A stretch of DNA of 32,000 nt from Sphingomonas mucosissima (GCF_002197665.1 NZ_NBBJ01000009.1:1-32000), one strand, 5' to 3'. Numbered from the stretch's first letter, positions 1-9,832 are shown. A program made the numbers and translations. The notes: a model not told the origin generated them from the letters alone.

Positions 1-133
1 GTGAAACCCATCTAGGGAACACTCACCCAACCGTCAAACACTTTTTGCAACTTTCTTACACACACCCCAAAAAACTACGCTTTCCCGCCAATCCCGCCTT
101 GCCCACTCGTCACACACATGTAGCGAACGGACG

Positions 134-1600
134 ATGAACGCTCCCGCAAGTCCGCCGAATCCTGCCGAATCGTTCGCCAGCCAGGTCCGCAGTGCGGTGA
201 TCTGGCGATCCGGCACGCAGGTCGCGTCGCAGCTGTTACAATGGGCAGCGACTTTTTTGGTCATCCGCATCCTGTCGCCCAGTGATTACGGACTGTTCGC
301 GCTCACAGGGGTGGTGATGGCGTTTCTCAACATGCTTAACGGTTATGGGCTGGCAAGCGGCCTGATCCGGGAAAAGCAGATTTCCGATCGTCAGATACGC
401 CAGGCCTTTGGCATGCTGATCGCCGTGAACGTGGGGCTGGGGCTTATCCAGCTTGGGCTGGCGCCACTTGCGGCGGCCTATTACCGGCAGCCGGAGGTGG
501 CGGACCTGCTCCGCGTTCAATCGCTAATTTATCTGTTCACGCCCTTTATCGCCTTACCCCAGGCGCTGCTCAGCCGCGAGATGGACTATCGCCAACAAGG
601 GCGCGTGAACATCGTGTCCTCGATCGCCGGCGCTGGCACCGCGTTGCTCGGCGCCTTTGCGGGGTGGGGCGTTTGGACACTGGTCATTGCGCCGATGGTG
701 CTTTTTGCCGTGCGCGCAGCCGGCATGACGATCGCTGCCCGCTGTCTGATCATCCCGTCATTCGACTTCCGGGGTGCGGGCTCGCTCGCTCGGTTCGGCG
801 GGGTCATGGCGGCAAGCCAGCTGTTCTGGTTTCTGCAGAGCCAGATCGACGTATTCATCGCGGGCAGGCACCTGGATCTGCACGACCTCGGCATCTACAC
901 GACCAGCCTGTTTCTGGCGCAGATTTTTGTTTCCAAGTTCGTACCCCCGCTGAACGAGGTGGCGTTCTCGGCCTATGCGCGTATCCAGCATGATCGCCAT
1001 GCCACGGCCGCTGCGTTCGTGAAGGGCACCCGGATCGTGATGCTCGCCGCCTTGCCCTTCTACTTCGGGATGGCTGTAACCGCTGAACCCTTGGTGCGGG
1101 TTATGCTGGGCGAGAATTGGACGGACGCCAGCATGATTGTCCGGCTGTTGGCGCTCGCCATGCCGTTCATGACGCTGCAGGTGCTCTTTTCACCCGCCTG
1201 CGATGCACTGGGCCGGCCGGGAGTGGGTGTCAGCAATGGCGCGATCGGCTCGCTGATCCTGGGCGTTGGTTTCCTTCTGGGCATCCGATGGGGCTTGATC
1301 GGAATCGCGAGCGCATGGATCATCTGTTACCCCGTGTACCTAGCGATCAGCTGCTGGCGCTCGCTTACCGTGATCGGCGCCACCTTCGGCGAACTTGCTG
1401 CGGCCATCGCACCGCCGCTGATGGCAGCCACCGCCATGGCGGCTGTTGTAGGCGCGGTCGATCATCTCGCCACACTGCCGCCGCTCGCGCGGCTAATCCT
1501 GCTCATCGCCGTCGGAGGCGCCACTTACGCAGCTTGGCTGGTAATTTTCGCGCGGCAGCTGGTCCGCGAAACAATAGCGCTGGTGCGCAACCGGGGGTAA
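134..1600 (+). CDS. Polysaccharide / lipopolysaccharide flippase (MOP superfamily, Wzx/WzxC-like)
   Basis: Predicted inner-membrane flippase of 488 residues, the usual size for the Polysacc_synt/WzxC type of MOP-superfamily exporters, which move undecaprenyl-linked sugar units across the membrane. The N-terminus has the typical 'W' and 'LSPSDYGLFAL' stretch (about residues 25-60), followed by around 12-14 hydrophobic helices reaching the C-terminus. A conserved 'LSREMDYRQQGRVNI' loop lies near residue 150, as in WzxC-like proteins. The start is the first ATG of the open frame; the Shine-Dalgarno sequence (GAACGGACG) is weak. It converges on the CBS-domain gene with only 4 bases between the two stop codons. 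Neighbouring glycosyltransferases, if any, lie outside the window, so the substrate is unknown. Confidence 0.85.
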   Translation: MNAPASPPNPAESFASQVRSAVIWRSGTQVASQLLQWAATFLVIRILSPSDYGLFALTGVVMAFLNMLNGYGLASGLIREKQISDRQIRQAFGMLIAVNVGLGLIQLGLAPLAAAYYRQPEVADLLRVQSLIYLFTPFIALPQALLSREMDYRQQGRVNIVSSIAGAGTALLGAFAGWGVWTLVIAPMVLFAVRAAGMTIAARCLIIPSFDFRGAGSLARFGGVMAASQLFWFLQSQIDVFIAGRHLDLHDLGIYTTSLFLAQIFVSKFVPPLNEVAFSAYARIQHDRHATAAAFVKGTRIVMLAALPFYFGMAVTAEPLVRVMLGENWTDASMIVRLLALAMPFMTLQVLFSPACDALGRPGVGVSNGAIGSLILGVGFLLGIRWGLIGIASAWIICYPVYLAISCWRSLTVIGATFGELAAAIAPPLMAATAMAAVVGAVDHLATLPPLARLILLIAVGGATYAAWLVIFARQLVRETIALVRNRG

Positions 1601-1604
1601 CCGC

Positions 1605-2033
1605 TCATGCCTGCTGGATATAATCCCGCATTGCCGCCGCGTCGGCTTCCACCCGTTCGATCCGGTACTTGACGAGATCGCCAATCGACACGAGCCCGAT
1701 CATCCGGCCGTTCTCCAGCACTGGAAGGTGGCGGATACGACGACGCGTCATCAGCGAAAGTGCGCCCATCACCGGATCAGCCGGCGACACGGTGACGGCG
1801 GGCGCTGTCATGACGTCACGCACGGGCCGGTCGAGCACATCGGTGTCGCCGGCCCTTAGGCAGTAAACGAGATCGCGCTCGGAAAAGACGCCAAGCACGT
1901 CGCCGCCCTCCACCACCGGCACCGCACCGATCCGATGCTCCGCCAGCAGCGCCACGGCCTTTCGCACCGGATCATCGGGTGCTGCGGCCACGATGTCATG
2001 ACCCTTTCCCCGCAGGATTGCCGTGATCGTCAT
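1605..2033 (-). CDS. Tandem CBS-domain protein
   Basis: Soluble protein of 142 residues made almost entirely of two CBS motifs (about residues 7-60 and 74-130), a Bateman module that in this family usually binds adenine nucleotides and senses energy state. Typical features are 'AEHRIGAVPVVEGGDVLGVFSERDLV' and 'MTRRRIRHLPVLENGRMIGLVSIGDLVK'. It resembles the stand-alone CBS proteins common in Alphaproteobacteria. I chose the ATG at 2033 rather than an in-frame ATG 15 bases upstream because AGGAGAG sits 5-8 bases before it. The gene diverges from the small membrane protein at 2133 and converges on the flippase. Its partner protein cannot be told from the sequence. Confidence 0.88.
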   Translation of the reverse strand: MTITAILRGKGHDIVAAAPDDPVRKAVALLAEHRIGAVPVVEGGDVLGVFSERDLVYCLRAGDTDVLDRPVRDVMTAPAVTVSPADPVMGALSLMTRRRIRHLPVLENGRMIGLVSIGDLVKYRIERVEADAAAMRDYIQQA

Positions 2034-2132
2034 CGGCTCTCTCCTCATCTTCTGCCCGCCGTTGGGCGAACAGGGATGCTCGCATCGGCGTTGTTGCTGG
2101 AAGAATGCGCTATTCCGCGGCAGATGGGAAGC

Positions 2133-2417
2133 ATGAGCCGGCTCGATGATCCTGAATATGCACGATTCGCCTGGAAACGCTTCCGGCGATTGCTTGCCTG
2201 GAGCGGACTTGTCGGCCTGGTCGCTTCGGTCATTGCCATATGGCTGGTCGGGCGCTCGTACGGCGCGCTCGACTGGGTGGCGACAATAGCGATGATCGGC
2301 GGCGTCACCGGATCGGTGCTCATGGCAGGCGCGCTGATGGGGCTGACGTTTCTGTCGTCAGGCACCGGCCACGACGAAGCCGTGGACACGCGCGACTTCG
2401 ACGACACGCACAACTGA
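2133..2417 (+). CDS. Small membrane protein of unknown function, two TM helices
   Basis: A 94-residue protein I cannot assign to a named family. It begins 'MSRLDDPEYARFAWKRFRRLL', has two hydrophobic segments (about residues 21-41 and 49-74, the second glycine-rich) and ends in a short acidic tail with 'DEAVDTRDFDD'. This layout suggests a small inner-membrane protein with both ends in the cytoplasm. An in-frame ATG at 2124 would add three residues; I prefer 2133 because GGGAAG lies just before it. It is followed by a good hairpin terminator at 2472-2510, so it is probably a single-gene transcript. Codon use matches the neighbours. Confidence 0.7.
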   Translation: MSRLDDPEYARFAWKRFRRLLAWSGLVGLVASVIAIWLVGRSYGALDWVATIAMIGGVTGSVLMAGALMGLTFLSSGTGHDEAVDTRDFDDTHN

Positions 2418-2471
2418 TCCAAGGTCACGGCGCCGCCGGCGAAAAACGGCCGTGAGCACCACCAGATAAGG

Positions 2472-2510
2472 AACAGGCCGGCCTCGCCCATGACGAAACC
2501 GGCCTGTTTT
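2472..2510 (+). terminator. Hairpin terminator between convergent genes
   Basis: A perfect 10-bp stem (AACAGGCCGG paired with CCGGCCTGTT, 2472-2481 and 2499-2508) with a 17-base loop is followed by TT, giving a TTTT run on the plus strand. It ends the small membrane-protein gene. On the minus strand the outer bases give a shorter tract, so it may also serve the DUF4167 gene that ends at 2533. Confidence 0.65.
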
Positions 2511-2532
2511 CATACGCCTGCGGCCGTATGGC

Positions 2533-3417
2533 TTACGCCTCGACCTCCGCTGGCGTGCTCAGCGTGCGGCGACGGCGCGGCTTGGGCGCCGCTCCCTCGT
2601 CCGCTGTCGTGTCACCACCGATCGAGGGCGGCAACGCGCTGGCGTCGAAGCCAAGCTGATCGCCAGTCTCGACTGGCGCCTTGCGCGGCCGGCCACGACG
2701 CTTGGGCGCCGCCACTTCGGCATCGCCTTGCATCTCAGGCGCAGGTTGCGCGATTTCGGACTGCGGGGCCTCGATCGGCGCCAGATCGCCCTCGGAAGGC
2801 GCGCTTACGCGCTCCTCTCGACGGTGGTCGCTGCGCGAACCGGACGACGTGCGCTGCCGCCGATGCTGCGCATCACGCTGCCGGTTCTCGCCGCTGTCCG
2901 CCCTGGTGTTGTCGGCCCGCGTGTTGTCCGAACGCGTGTTGTCCGAACGCGTGCTTTCCGCACGGGCGCCTTCGTCGCGATCCGATCGGCTACGGCCGCC
3001 GTCGTGCTGACGATTGCCATCGAACTGGCGGTTGCTGTCCCTTTCGCTGCGCTCGTCACTGCCCCGACCATGCTCCTCGGCGCGGATCGGCTCGCCTTCG
3101 TCGCCGTAATCCTCGTCAAGGTCATAGTCGTTCTGAGGACGACGATCGCGAGGCTGATCCTCGTAGCGACCGCGCTGATCCGCCAGAACGCGGAAATAAT
3201 GGTCCGCGAATTGAAGGTAATATTCGGTGTTGACGCGATCGCCCTGGCGCTGTGCGTCGGATGCCATGTTCTTGTATTTTTCATACAACTGGCTGGCATT
3301 GCCCCGCGCGCGGCTGTCGATCCGGTTGCCATTGTCACGCTGGCCCTGGCTGCTCCCGCCCTGCGTACGCTGCCCACCGCGGCCGCGACGGCGACCGTTC
3401 TGACGGTTGTTGATCAA
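2533..3417 (-). CDS. DUF4167-domain protein with C-terminal AT-hook; TTG start
   Basis: The N-terminus (after a basic 'NNRQNGRRRGRGGQR' stretch) carries the conserved DUF4167 region 'QLYEKYKNMASDAQRQGDRVNTEYYLQFADHYFRVL' at about residues 36-75. The rest is a long, low-complexity Arg/Asp/Ser-rich tail ending in an AT-hook-like core (RGRPRK, about 241-246) and a basic 'PRRRRT' cluster. DUF4167 proteins are typical of Alphaproteobacteria and are of unknown function; the basic regions suggest nucleic-acid binding, which is inference. I placed the start at a TTG codon (3417): GAGGA stands 7 bases before it, and the homologous core begins with this basic stretch. An ATG-less upstream extension of 55 codons is open but reads unlike the family. 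Length from TTG is 294 residues. A 15-bp tandem repeat lies inside the gene. Confidence 0.82.
   Translation of the reverse strand: MINNRQNGRRRGRGGQRTQGGSSQGQRDNGNRIDSRARGNASQLYEKYKNMASDAQRQGDRVNTEYYLQFADHYFRVLADQRGRYEDQPRDRRPQNDYDLDEDYGDEGEPIRAEEHGRGSDERSERDSNRQFDGNRQHDGGRSRSDRDEGARAESTRSDNTRSDNTRADNTRADSGENRQRDAQHRRQRTSSGSRSDHRREERVSAPSEGDLAPIEAPQSEIAQPAPEMQGDAEVAAPKRRGRPRKAPVETGDQLGFDASALPPSIGGDTTADEGAAPKPRRRRTLSTPAEVEA
2906..2965. repeat. 15-bp tandem repeat, four units, inside the DUF4167 gene
   Basis: Four consecutive 15-base units start at 2906, 2921, 2936 and 2951. The two middle units are identical (GTGTTGTCCGAACGC) and the outer ones differ at a few positions. The unit length is a multiple of three, so copy changes keep the frame; it encodes a repeated S/A-D-N-T-R pentapeptide. 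Confidence 0.85.
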
Positions 3418-3679
3418 ATCACTGTCCTCGTCCTCAAACCAAAAACGGCCTTGCTCCCGGAACATTCGGTGCAACGATCCCCGGCTTCGGGCGGACCAGC
3501 GCAAGACGCGCGTCGCCTCCAAAAGCCTGCCATGGCCGCCGGACTGCAGCGGCTGATGACGAAGGGTGGGCAAGCCGCCCAAAATTCAACCAGAGATGTT
3601 GATTTTGCGTGCCCCTGCGCTCGCCATAGCCGGTGCAAGGGCTTTCTCAAAGGGAAATATTGGGTCCAATCCGCTGATT

Positions 3680-4519
3680 TCAAGGCGTGACAAGGAGGCA
3701 CCGATCCCGTCCCGCAAGGTCGCGCCGGACCGATACGCTCAGGCCTGCTGCCGCGAACAAGGCCCCGGCCGCTTCCGCCTGGGATGAGCCGATCTCGAAG
3801 CAGGCCGCGCCACTCAGCGCAATCTGTTGCGCAAGGAGCGGTGCAATCGCCCGGTAATCGTCGAGACCGTCGGCACCGGCGAACAAAGCGCTGGCGGGCT
3901 CGAAGCGCGTAACCTCATCCGGCAGCGTCTCGCCGCAGGCAACATACGGTGGGTTGCACAAGATCAGATCGAAGCGTGCACCCGTACCGCCCCAGCCTCC
4001 CGCCTGGATCTCCGCGCGGCCAGGAGCGATGCGATCCGCGTTGCGGCGGGCAATGGCGAGCGCGGGTGGGGAGGCGTCGATGCCAATCCCGGTCGCGGCG
4101 GGCCATTGATCAAGCGCCGCCAGCAGCAAGGCGCCTGAGCCAGTCCCAAGATCGAGGATCGTGCGCGGCCCGGTCCCGCCACGAAAATGATCCACGGCCG
4201 CCTCGATCAGTGTTTCGCTGTCGGGACGCGGGATCAGAACCCCTGGCGCGACGTCGAGGTCGATCGTCCAGAAGGCGCGGGTGCCCGTGATATAGGCAAT
4301 CGGTTCGTGACGCTCCCGCCGTGCGACCAGATCGGCGAAGCTTGCAGGCACCCGCTGGTCGCCCAGCGTGAGCAAAAGGCGCTCGCGCGTGATGCCCAGA
4401 GCGTGCGCGAGCAACAGCTCGGCATCCAATCGCGCCGTTTCCGAAAAGCCGAACCGGGCGGCGGCGGCCGCCAAGGCTGCGCGCGCCGAACCCGGCCCGT
4501 CGCCGGAAAGATCAGCCAT
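3680..4519 (-). CDS. prmC: Peptide chain release factor N5-glutamine methyltransferase
   Basis: PrmC (HemK) methylates the glutamine of the GGQ motif in release factors, using S-adenosylmethionine, in the cytoplasm. The 279-residue product has the N-terminal helical domain with 'EPIAYITG' (about residue 72), SAM-binding motif I 'DLGTGSGAL' (about 123-131) and the catalytic NPPY motif (about 189-192). Length fits the family. The ATG at 4519 overlaps the prfA stop codon by 8 bases, so translation is probably coupled; an in-frame TTG one codon upstream is a less likely start. The substrate, RF1, is encoded by the gene directly upstream, a classic pairing. Confidence 0.96.
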   Translation of the reverse strand: MADLSGDGPGSARAALAAAAARFGFSETARLDAELLLAHALGITRERLLLTLGDQRVPASFADLVARRERHEPIAYITGTRAFWTIDLDVAPGVLIPRPDSETLIEAAVDHFRGGTGPRTILDLGTGSGALLLAALDQWPAATGIGIDASPPALAIARRNADRIAPGRAEIQAGGWGGTGARFDLILCNPPYVACGETLPDEVTRFEPASALFAGADGLDDYRAIAPLLAQQIALSGAACFEIGSSQAEAAGALFAAAGLSVSVRRDLAGRDRCLLVTP

Positions 4520-5585
4520 CAAGGGTCGCGAGCCGCTCGGCCTCGTCCTCGGCGATCAGGGCGCCGATCAGCTCATCCATGTCGCCGGCCAGGATCTCAG
4601 GCAGGCGATGGAGCGTCAGGTTGATGCGGTGATCGGTGACGCGGCCTTGCGGGAAGTTGTATGTGCGGATGCGTTCGGAGCGATCGCCGCTGCCGACCAT
4701 CGACTTGCGCGCGCCGGCGCGTTCGGCGTGGAGGCGTTCGCGCTCCATCTCATAAAGGCGGGTGCGCAGAACCTTCAGCGCCTTCGCCTTGTTCTTGTGC
4801 TGCGACTTTTCGTCCTGCTGGATCACGGTGAGACCCGTCGGGATGTGGACGATGCGCACCGCGGAATCGGTCGTGTTGACCGACTGGCCACCGGGGCCGG
4901 ACGAGCGATAGATGTCGATGCGCAGGTCCTTGTCATCGATCTGCACGTCGACGTCCTCGGCCTCCGGGAGCACGGCGACGGTGGCAGCAGAAGTGTGGAT
5001 GCGCCCGCCGCTTTCGGTGACGGGCACACGCTGCACGCGATGGACGCCGCTTTCAAACTTGAGCTTCGCAAACACGCCGGTGCCGGTCACCGAGGCGACG
5101 ACTTCCTTGTAGCCGCCAGCGTCGCTGTCCGACGCGGAGATCAGCTCCACCCGCCACCCCTGGTTCTCGGCATAACGCTGATACATGCGAAAGAGGTCGC
5201 CTGCGAACAGCGCGGCTTCGTCGCCGCCGGTGCCGGCGCGCACTTCGAGCATCGCGGAGCGCTCGTCAGCCGCGTCGCGCGGGAGGAGCGCGAGCGCGAG
5301 CTTGCGATCGGCGGCTTCAAGCGCTGCCTTGTTCTCGCGCAGTTCGTCCTCGGCCATGGCGCGAAGCTCGGCATCCGCGTCATCAGTCATGAAGGCGAGA
5401 CTTTCGGCCTCCTGCCGCAGCCGGCGGACCTGGGCCGCGGCCTGAGCGACGGGTTCGAGCTCCGCATATTCCTTGGACACCGCGACGAAGCGATCGCCCG
5501 GCAAGTCACCGGTCGCCATCAATGCGGCGAGTTCATCGCGCCGAGCCTCGATCTGGCGGATGCGGTCGAGCGAAATGGCGGTCAT
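4512..5585 (-). CDS. prfA: Peptide chain release factor 1
   Basis: RF1 recognises UAA and UAG stop codons and triggers peptide release at the ribosome. The 357-residue protein has the codon-recognition tripeptide in its RF1 form (P-V-T, residues 188-190; RF2 would have SPF) and the GGQ motif at residues 232-234 in '[10 protein letters not shown]'. The early '[12 protein letters not shown]' and late '[12 protein letters not shown]' segments are conserved as well. The start ATG overlaps the hisS stop in an ATGA (5582-5585), and the stop overlaps the start of prmC, so hisS-prfA-prmC is an overlapping unit on the minus strand. Confidence 0.97.
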   Translation of the reverse strand: MTAISLDRIRQIEARRDELAALMATGDLPGDRFVAVSKEYAELEPVAQAAAQVRRLRQEAESLAFMTDDADAELRAMAEDELRENKAALEAADRKLALALLPRDAADERSAMLEVRAGTGGDEAALFAGDLFRMYQRYAENQGWRVELISASDSDAGGYKEVVASVTGTGVFAKLKFESGVHRVQRVPVTESGGRIHTSAATVAVLPEAEDVDVQIDDKDLRIDIYRSSGPGGQSVNTTDSAVRIVHIPTGLTVIQQDEKSQHKNKAKALKVLRTRLYEMERERLHAERAGARKSMVGSGDRSERIRTYNFPQGRVTDHRINLTLHRLPEILAGDMDELIGALIAEDEAERLATLDG

Positions 5586-6832
5586 TGATGCGCTGCGATC
5601 ACCGGATCGACAATGGCGCGGACCTGATCGATCGCGTCCTGCTCCGCGCCATAGCCGCGCTGCGAGACCTGAAGCGCGCCGTCGCGCAATGACAGGCTCA
5701 TCGTCTGCGACGGCTTGCGCTTCAGCGCCTTGTCGAAGCGCTTGCGCGGGCTGCCCTCGATTGTCGCTTCCGCGGCAACGCCGCCACGGCGCAGCGCCGC
5801 GACCGCTGCGGTCGCCAGCAGTTCAAGGCCGGCACTTTCGGCGATTATATTGACCGAACCAGCGAATTCCGGCTCCTCGAGCAGCATCGCGAGCCGCTCG
5901 ACACCCGCGGCCCAGCCAACACCGGCCGTTGCAGGGCCGCCGAGGCTTTCAATGAGGCCGTCGTAGCGCCCACCGGCCAACACCGTGCCCTGCGCGCCCA
6001 GCCGATCGGTGACGAACTCGAACGCGGTGTGGCGATAATAATCGAGGCCGCGGACCAGACGGTCGTTGCGGGTCCATTTCACGCCAGCGGCATCGAGCCC
6101 TGCGGTCACCGCTTCGAAGAAGGCGCGCGCATCAGCGGTCAGAAAATTATCGATCCCCGGCGCCGCATCGGCGATCGGGCGATCGCGCGGATCCTTGGAA
6201 TCGAGGATGCGCAGCGGATTCTTGTCGAGCCGGGAGAGGCTGTCCTCCGACAGATCGCCGCGGTGTGCCTCGAAATGCGCGACGAGCGCCGCGCGCCAGG
6301 CGTCCCGCGTCTCGGCATCGCCCAGCGTGTTGAGCTGAAGCGTCACGCCGTCTGCAATGCCCAGCTCGTGGAGCAGCTGGTCGGCGAGCGTCAGCAACTC
6401 GACGTCCGCCATCGGCTCGGGCGCGCCGATGATCTCGGCGTCGATCTGGTGAAACTGGCGATAGCGGCCCTTTTGCGGGCGTTCGTAGCGGAACACCGCG
6501 CCGGAAGTCGCAACCTTCAAGGGAGCGAATTGCTGCCAGCCCTCAGTAAGGTAAGCGCGCGCGATGCCGGCGGTGAATTCCGGCCGCAGCGTCAAGGAAT
6601 CGCCGCCGCGATCCGGAAAGGTGTACATTTCCTTCGACACGACGTCCGTCGTCTCGCCGATCGAGCGCGCGAACACCTCCGTCGCTTCGAACACCGGGAT
6701 TTCGGCGCGCTGGAAGCAATAGAGCTTGCGCACGCGATCAAAGGTGTCGAGCACATGGGCGAAGCGACGCTGTTCGCTGCCGAAAATGTCCTGCGTGCCG
6801 CGCACGCGATTGGGAGTCTGAATACGGGCCAT
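5582..6832 (-). CDS. hisS: Histidyl-tRNA synthetase
   Basis: Class II aminoacyl-tRNA synthetase that charges tRNA-His in the cytoplasm. The 416-residue product shows class II motif 2 '[16 protein letters not shown]' (about residues 114-129), the histidine-specific '[13 protein letters not shown]' loop (about 261-273) and motif 3 '[11 protein letters not shown]' (about 304-314), followed by the C-terminal anticodon-binding domain. I chose the ATG at 6832 ('[17 protein letters not shown]') because the family starts just before the 'RGT-D' segment; the frame remains open upstream to a TTG. No strong Shine-Dalgarno is visible. It is the first gene of the hisS-prfA-prmC unit and diverges from the M61 protease gene. 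Confidence 0.96.
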   Translation of the reverse strand: MARIQTPNRVRGTQDIFGSEQRRFAHVLDTFDRVRKLYCFQRAEIPVFEATEVFARSIGETTDVVSKEMYTFPDRGGDSLTLRPEFTAGIARAYLTEGWQQFAPLKVATSGAVFRYERPQKGRYRQFHQIDAEIIGAPEPMADVELLTLADQLLHELGIADGVTLQLNTLGDAETRDAWRAALVAHFEAHRGDLSEDSLSRLDKNPLRILDSKDPRDRPIADAAPGIDNFLTADARAFFEAVTAGLDAAGVKWTRNDRLVRGLDYYRHTAFEFVTDRLGAQGTVLAGGRYDGLIESLGGPATAGVGWAAGVERLAMLLEEPEFAGSVNIIAESAGLELLATAAVAALRRGGVAAEATIEGSPRKRFDKALKRKPSQTMSLSLRDGALQVSQRGYGAEQDAIDQVRAIVDPVIAAHQ

Positions 6833-6915
6833 TGCGGGCGCATCTAGGCGTCGCGGGTGAAACCGGCAATCCAAGTCATTGAGCTTCGCCCTGCCGCTCG
6901 TTAGCGAGGTTTCCC

Positions 6916-8832
6916 ATGATCCGTATCGCTTTCGCGAGCGCCCTGCTCGCTTCCGCCGCCGTCGCCACGGCGCAACTGCCCGCCGGCAATTCCGCGCCGC
7001 AGCCGGTACCCTTTACGACAACGATCCCCGATCCGGTCGATCAGCCTTATCCCGGCACGATCGCGCTCAACGTGGATGCCACCGATGTCGCGCGCGGCAT
7101 CTATCGCGTGACCGAGACGATCCCGGTCGCCAAGGCGGGACCGATGGTGTTGCTCTACCCGGCGTGGCTGCCCGGCAACCATGCCGCACGCGGGCAGATC
7201 GAGAAGCTTGCCGGGCTGGTGATCAAGGCGAATGGCCGGACGATCCCGTGGACGCGCGATCCGGTGGACGTGTTTGCTTTTCACCTCGACGTTCCCGCGG
7301 GCACGCGGGAGATCGAGGCCAGCTTCCAGTTCATTTCGGCGACCAAGGCCGATCAGGGCCGGATCACCATGACCCCCGAGATGCTGAGCCTTCAGCCCAA
7401 TTCCGTGAGCCTTTACCCCGCCGGCTATTTCACCCGGCAGATCCCGGTGAAGATGACGGTGAAATACCCGGCCGGCTGGACGGCATCGGGCGCGATCCCG
7501 GCAAAGGCCAGCGGCTCCACCTATTCCTATGACCGGGCAAATTACGAAGTGCTGGTGGATTCGCCGATTCTTGCCGGGCGCTACGGAAAGACGTGGCAGC
7601 TGACGCCGCAGGTATCGCTCGCTGTTTACGCCGACACGCCCGGCGAACTTGCCGCTACGCCAGCGCAGATCGATGCGCACAAGCGGCTGGTGGATCAATC
7701 GGTGAAGGCGTTCGGCAGCCAGCATTACGACAAGTACACCTTCCTCCTGTCGATCAGCGACAACCTTGGCGGCATTGGCCTTGAACATCATCGTTCCAGC
7801 GAGAACGGCGTCACGCCGGGTTATTTCACCAAGTGGAATGACGGCCCCGGCCGCCGCAACCTGCTGCCGCACGAATTCAGCCACAGCTGGAACGGCAAGT
7901 TCCGCCGCGGGGCGAATTCGTGGACGCCGGATTTCCGCACGCCGATGCGCAACTCGCTCCTGTGGGTGTACGAGGGGCAGACGCAATTCTGGGGCTATGT
8001 GCTGCAGGCGCGGTCGGGCATGGTGTCGAAGCAGGACACGCTTGACCAGCTCGCCGCGATCGCCGCGCTGTATGACAGCCAGCCGGCACGGCAATGGCGC
8101 GACCTTCTCGACACCACCAACGATCCCATCATCTCCGCGCGGCGGCCGAAGGGCTGGGCCAGCTGGCAGCGCAGCGAGGATTATTACAACGAGGGCCTGC
8201 TCGTCTGGCTGGAGGTCGACTCTCAGTTGCGTCAGCTGTCCGGCGGCAAGAAGTCGATCGATGACTTTGCCAAGGCGTTCTTCGGCGTGCGCGATGGCGA
8301 CTGGGGAGCGCTCACTTATACGTTCGACGATGTGGTGGCGACGCTGAACACGGTGCAGCCCTATGACTGGCGCACGCTCTTGACGAAGCGGCTGACCGAA
8401 CATGGCAGGGGCGCGCCGCTCTCGGGCTTTGAACGCAATGGCTATCGCGTCATCTATACCGCGGATGCGCCGCCGTCCTTCAGCCATGGCGAGAAGACGC
8501 GCAAGGTGGCGGACCTTACCTATTCCGGCGGCTTCGTGGTCGGTTCCGGCGCGGAGATCACATCGGTGACCTGGGGATCGCCGGCGTTCGATGCGGGGCT
8601 GACGCTTGGCACAACCATCGTTTCCGTCGGCGGCATGGCATATTCCGACGATCGGCTGAAGGCCGCCATCGCTGCGGCGAAGGACAGCAAGACGCCCGTG
8701 CAGATGTGGGTGAAGAAGGGCGAGCATTATCGCCAAGTCTCGCTCGACTGGCAGGGCGGCCTGCGCTACCCGCGCCTCGAAAAGATCGGCACGGGAGAGA
8801 CCGGTCTTGATCGGTTGCTTGCGCCGCGCTGA
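6916..8832 (+). CDS. Exported M61-family metallopeptidase with PDZ domain
   Basis: Glycyl aminopeptidase-like protease of 638 residues. A signal peptide (residues 1-19, hydrophobic core then 'AVATA') indicates export to the periplasm. The N-terminal beta domain is followed by the catalytic zinc site: HEFSH at 319-323 and a third ligand E353 in '[12 protein letters not shown]', both as in family M61. A PDZ-like domain sits near the C-terminus (about 500-600; '[20 protein letters not shown]'). Family M61 members prefer N-terminal Gly or Ala, but the substrate here is unknown. GAGG lies 7 bases before the ATG. The long open frame on the opposite strand is a codon-bias shadow. Confidence 0.93.
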   Translation: MIRIAFASALLASAAVATAQLPAGNSAPQPVPFTTTIPDPVDQPYPGTIALNVDATDVARGIYRVTETIPVAKAGPMVLLYPAWLPGNHAARGQIEKLAGLVIKANGRTIPWTRDPVDVFAFHLDVPAGTREIEASFQFISATKADQGRITMTPEMLSLQPNSVSLYPAGYFTRQIPVKMTVKYPAGWTASGAIPAKASGSTYSYDRANYEVLVDSPILAGRYGKTWQLTPQVSLAVYADTPGELAATPAQIDAHKRLVDQSVKAFGSQHYDKYTFLLSISDNLGGIGLEHHRSSENGVTPGYFTKWNDGPGRRNLLPHEFSHSWNGKFRRGANSWTPDFRTPMRNSLLWVYEGQTQFWGYVLQARSGMVSKQDTLDQLAAIAALYDSQPARQWRDLLDTTNDPIISARRPKGWASWQRSEDYYNEGLLVWLEVDSQLRQLSGGKKSIDDFAKAFFGVRDGDWGALTYTFDDVVATLNTVQPYDWRTLLTKRLTEHGRGAPLSGFERNGYRVIYTADAPPSFSHGEKTRKVADLTYSGGFVVGSGAEITSVTWGSPAFDAGLTLGTTIVSVGGMAYSDDRLKAAIAAAKDSKTPVQMWVKKGEHYRQVSLDWQGGLRYPRLEKIGTGETGLDRLLAPR

Positions 8833-8881
8833 CCTGCGGCACGAGTTTTAATTTCGTAACATCAAAGCAAAGGGACCGAAC

Positions 8882-9460
8882 ATGCGCATCGACATGGTGC
8901 CGACGGGGGATAACCCGCCGCACAGCCTGAATGTCATCATCGAAGTGCCCACCGGCGGCGAGCCGGTGAAGTATGAATTCGACAAGGCCAGCGGTGCGCT
9001 GTTCGTTGATCGGATCCTGCACACGCCGATGCGCTACCCGGCCAATTACGGCTTCGTGCCCCACACCCTCTCCCCCGATGGCGACCCGCTCGACGCGCTG
9101 GTCGTGTCGCGCTCGCCGTTCATTCCGGGCTGCGTCGTGCGCGCCCGGCCGATCGCGGTGCTGAACCTGGAAGACGAGGCCGGCGGCGACGAGAAGCTGG
9201 TCTGCGTGCCTGTCGACCAGACCTTCCCTTATTATTCCAAGGTCGGCGAGAAGGACGATCTGCCCGAGATCGTGTTTGAGCAGATCGAACATTTCTTCAC
9301 CCACTATAAGGACCTGGAGAAGAAGAAGTGGGTCCGGATCGGCAAGTGGGGCGGCGCAGACGAAGCACGCCAGATCACGGTTGAAGCGATCGAACGCTAC
9401 AACGAAGCGAAGAAGAAGGGCGAAGAGCCGCACGACCACGACGTGCCCGGCCGCGACTAA
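8882..9460 (+). CDS. ppa: Inorganic pyrophosphatase (family I)
   Basis: Soluble Mg2+-dependent enzyme that hydrolyses pyrophosphate to phosphate, pulling nucleic-acid and other biosynthetic reactions forward. The family I signature DGDPLD is at residues 66-71, and the active-site strands 'RYPANYGFVPHT' and 'KDLEKKKWVRIGKW' are intact. The product is 192 residues, slightly longer than E. coli Ppa, because of a charged tail ending 'HDHDVPGRD'. AAGGGA precedes the ATG with good spacing. It lies 49 bases after the M61 gene on the same strand and may be cotranscribed with it or have its own promoter. A strong hairpin follows. Confidence 0.97.
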   Translation: MRIDMVPTGDNPPHSLNVIIEVPTGGEPVKYEFDKASGALFVDRILHTPMRYPANYGFVPHTLSPDGDPLDALVVSRSPFIPGCVVRARPIAVLNLEDEAGGDEKLVCVPVDQTFPYYSKVGEKDDLPEIVFEQIEHFFTHYKDLEKKKWVRIGKWGGADEARQITVEAIERYNEAKKKGEEPHDHDVPGRD

Positions 9461-9475
9461 GCCCGGCAACTGACC

Positions 9476-9508
9476 GGGGCGCCCCTCCTTCAGGAGGAGG
9501 GGCACCCC
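9476..9508. terminator. Bidirectional hairpin between ppa and the SMR gene
   Basis: A 9-bp perfect stem (GCCCCTCCT with AGGAGGGGC, 9481-9489 and 9495-9503, 5-base loop) is extended by GGGG and CCCC outside a single mismatch. It lies between two convergent genes. There is no clear T-tract on either side, so it would stop both transcripts mainly by its stability or by blocking read-through. Confidence 0.55.
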
Positions 9509-9514
9509 GATGCT

Positions 9515-9832
9515 TCAATGCGCGGTGAGCTTCAGCGCCGCGATGCACAAGACGACGCCGAAGATCAGCGCCACGCGCACCGGCGTGACCGGTTCGCCGT
9601 AGAAGGCCATTCCCACCAGCACCGTGCCCAGCGCACCGATCCCGCCCCAGACGGCATAAGCGGTGCCCATCGGGATCGAGCGCGACGCATATTCCAAGAG
9701 CCCCATCGACAGCGTGACCGAAGCGAGGAAGCCGGCGGTCCAGCCGATGTGCCGGAACCCCGCGACATGGCGCAGGCACGTCGTGAACCCGACCTCGAAG
9801 AACCCGCCGACGATGAGCCAGAGCCAGGCCAT
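9515..9832 (-). CDS. Small multidrug resistance family transporter, Gdx/SugE-like
   Basis: Four-helix inner-membrane exporter of 105 residues, the normal SMR size. The essential proton- and substrate-binding glutamate is present in helix 1 (E13 in 'GGFFEVGF'). The helix 3 sequence 'GTAYAVWGGIGALGT' and the 'GE' after it match the Gdx (SugE) branch, which exports guanidinium, more than EmrE. No guanidine riboswitch is evident in the 120 bases upstream, so the physiological substrate is uncertain. The ATG at 9832 has only a poor Shine-Dalgarno sequence. The gene ends at the hairpin shared with ppa. Confidence 0.85.
   Translation of the reverse strand: MAWLWLIVGGFFEVGFTTCLRHVAGFRHIGWTAGFLASVTLSMGLLEYASRSIPMGTAYAVWGGIGALGTVLVGMAFYGEPVTPVRVALIFGVVLCIAALKLTAH

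Noticed and set aside
4368..5588. Plus-strand open frame antisense to prfA
   Set aside because: Same shadow effect; prfA on the minus strand has PVT and GGQ motifs and correct length.
6901..8736. Long minus-strand open frame antisense to the M61 protease gene
   Set aside because: Translation is Arg/His-rich and unlike any family, and the plus strand has the full M61 signature.
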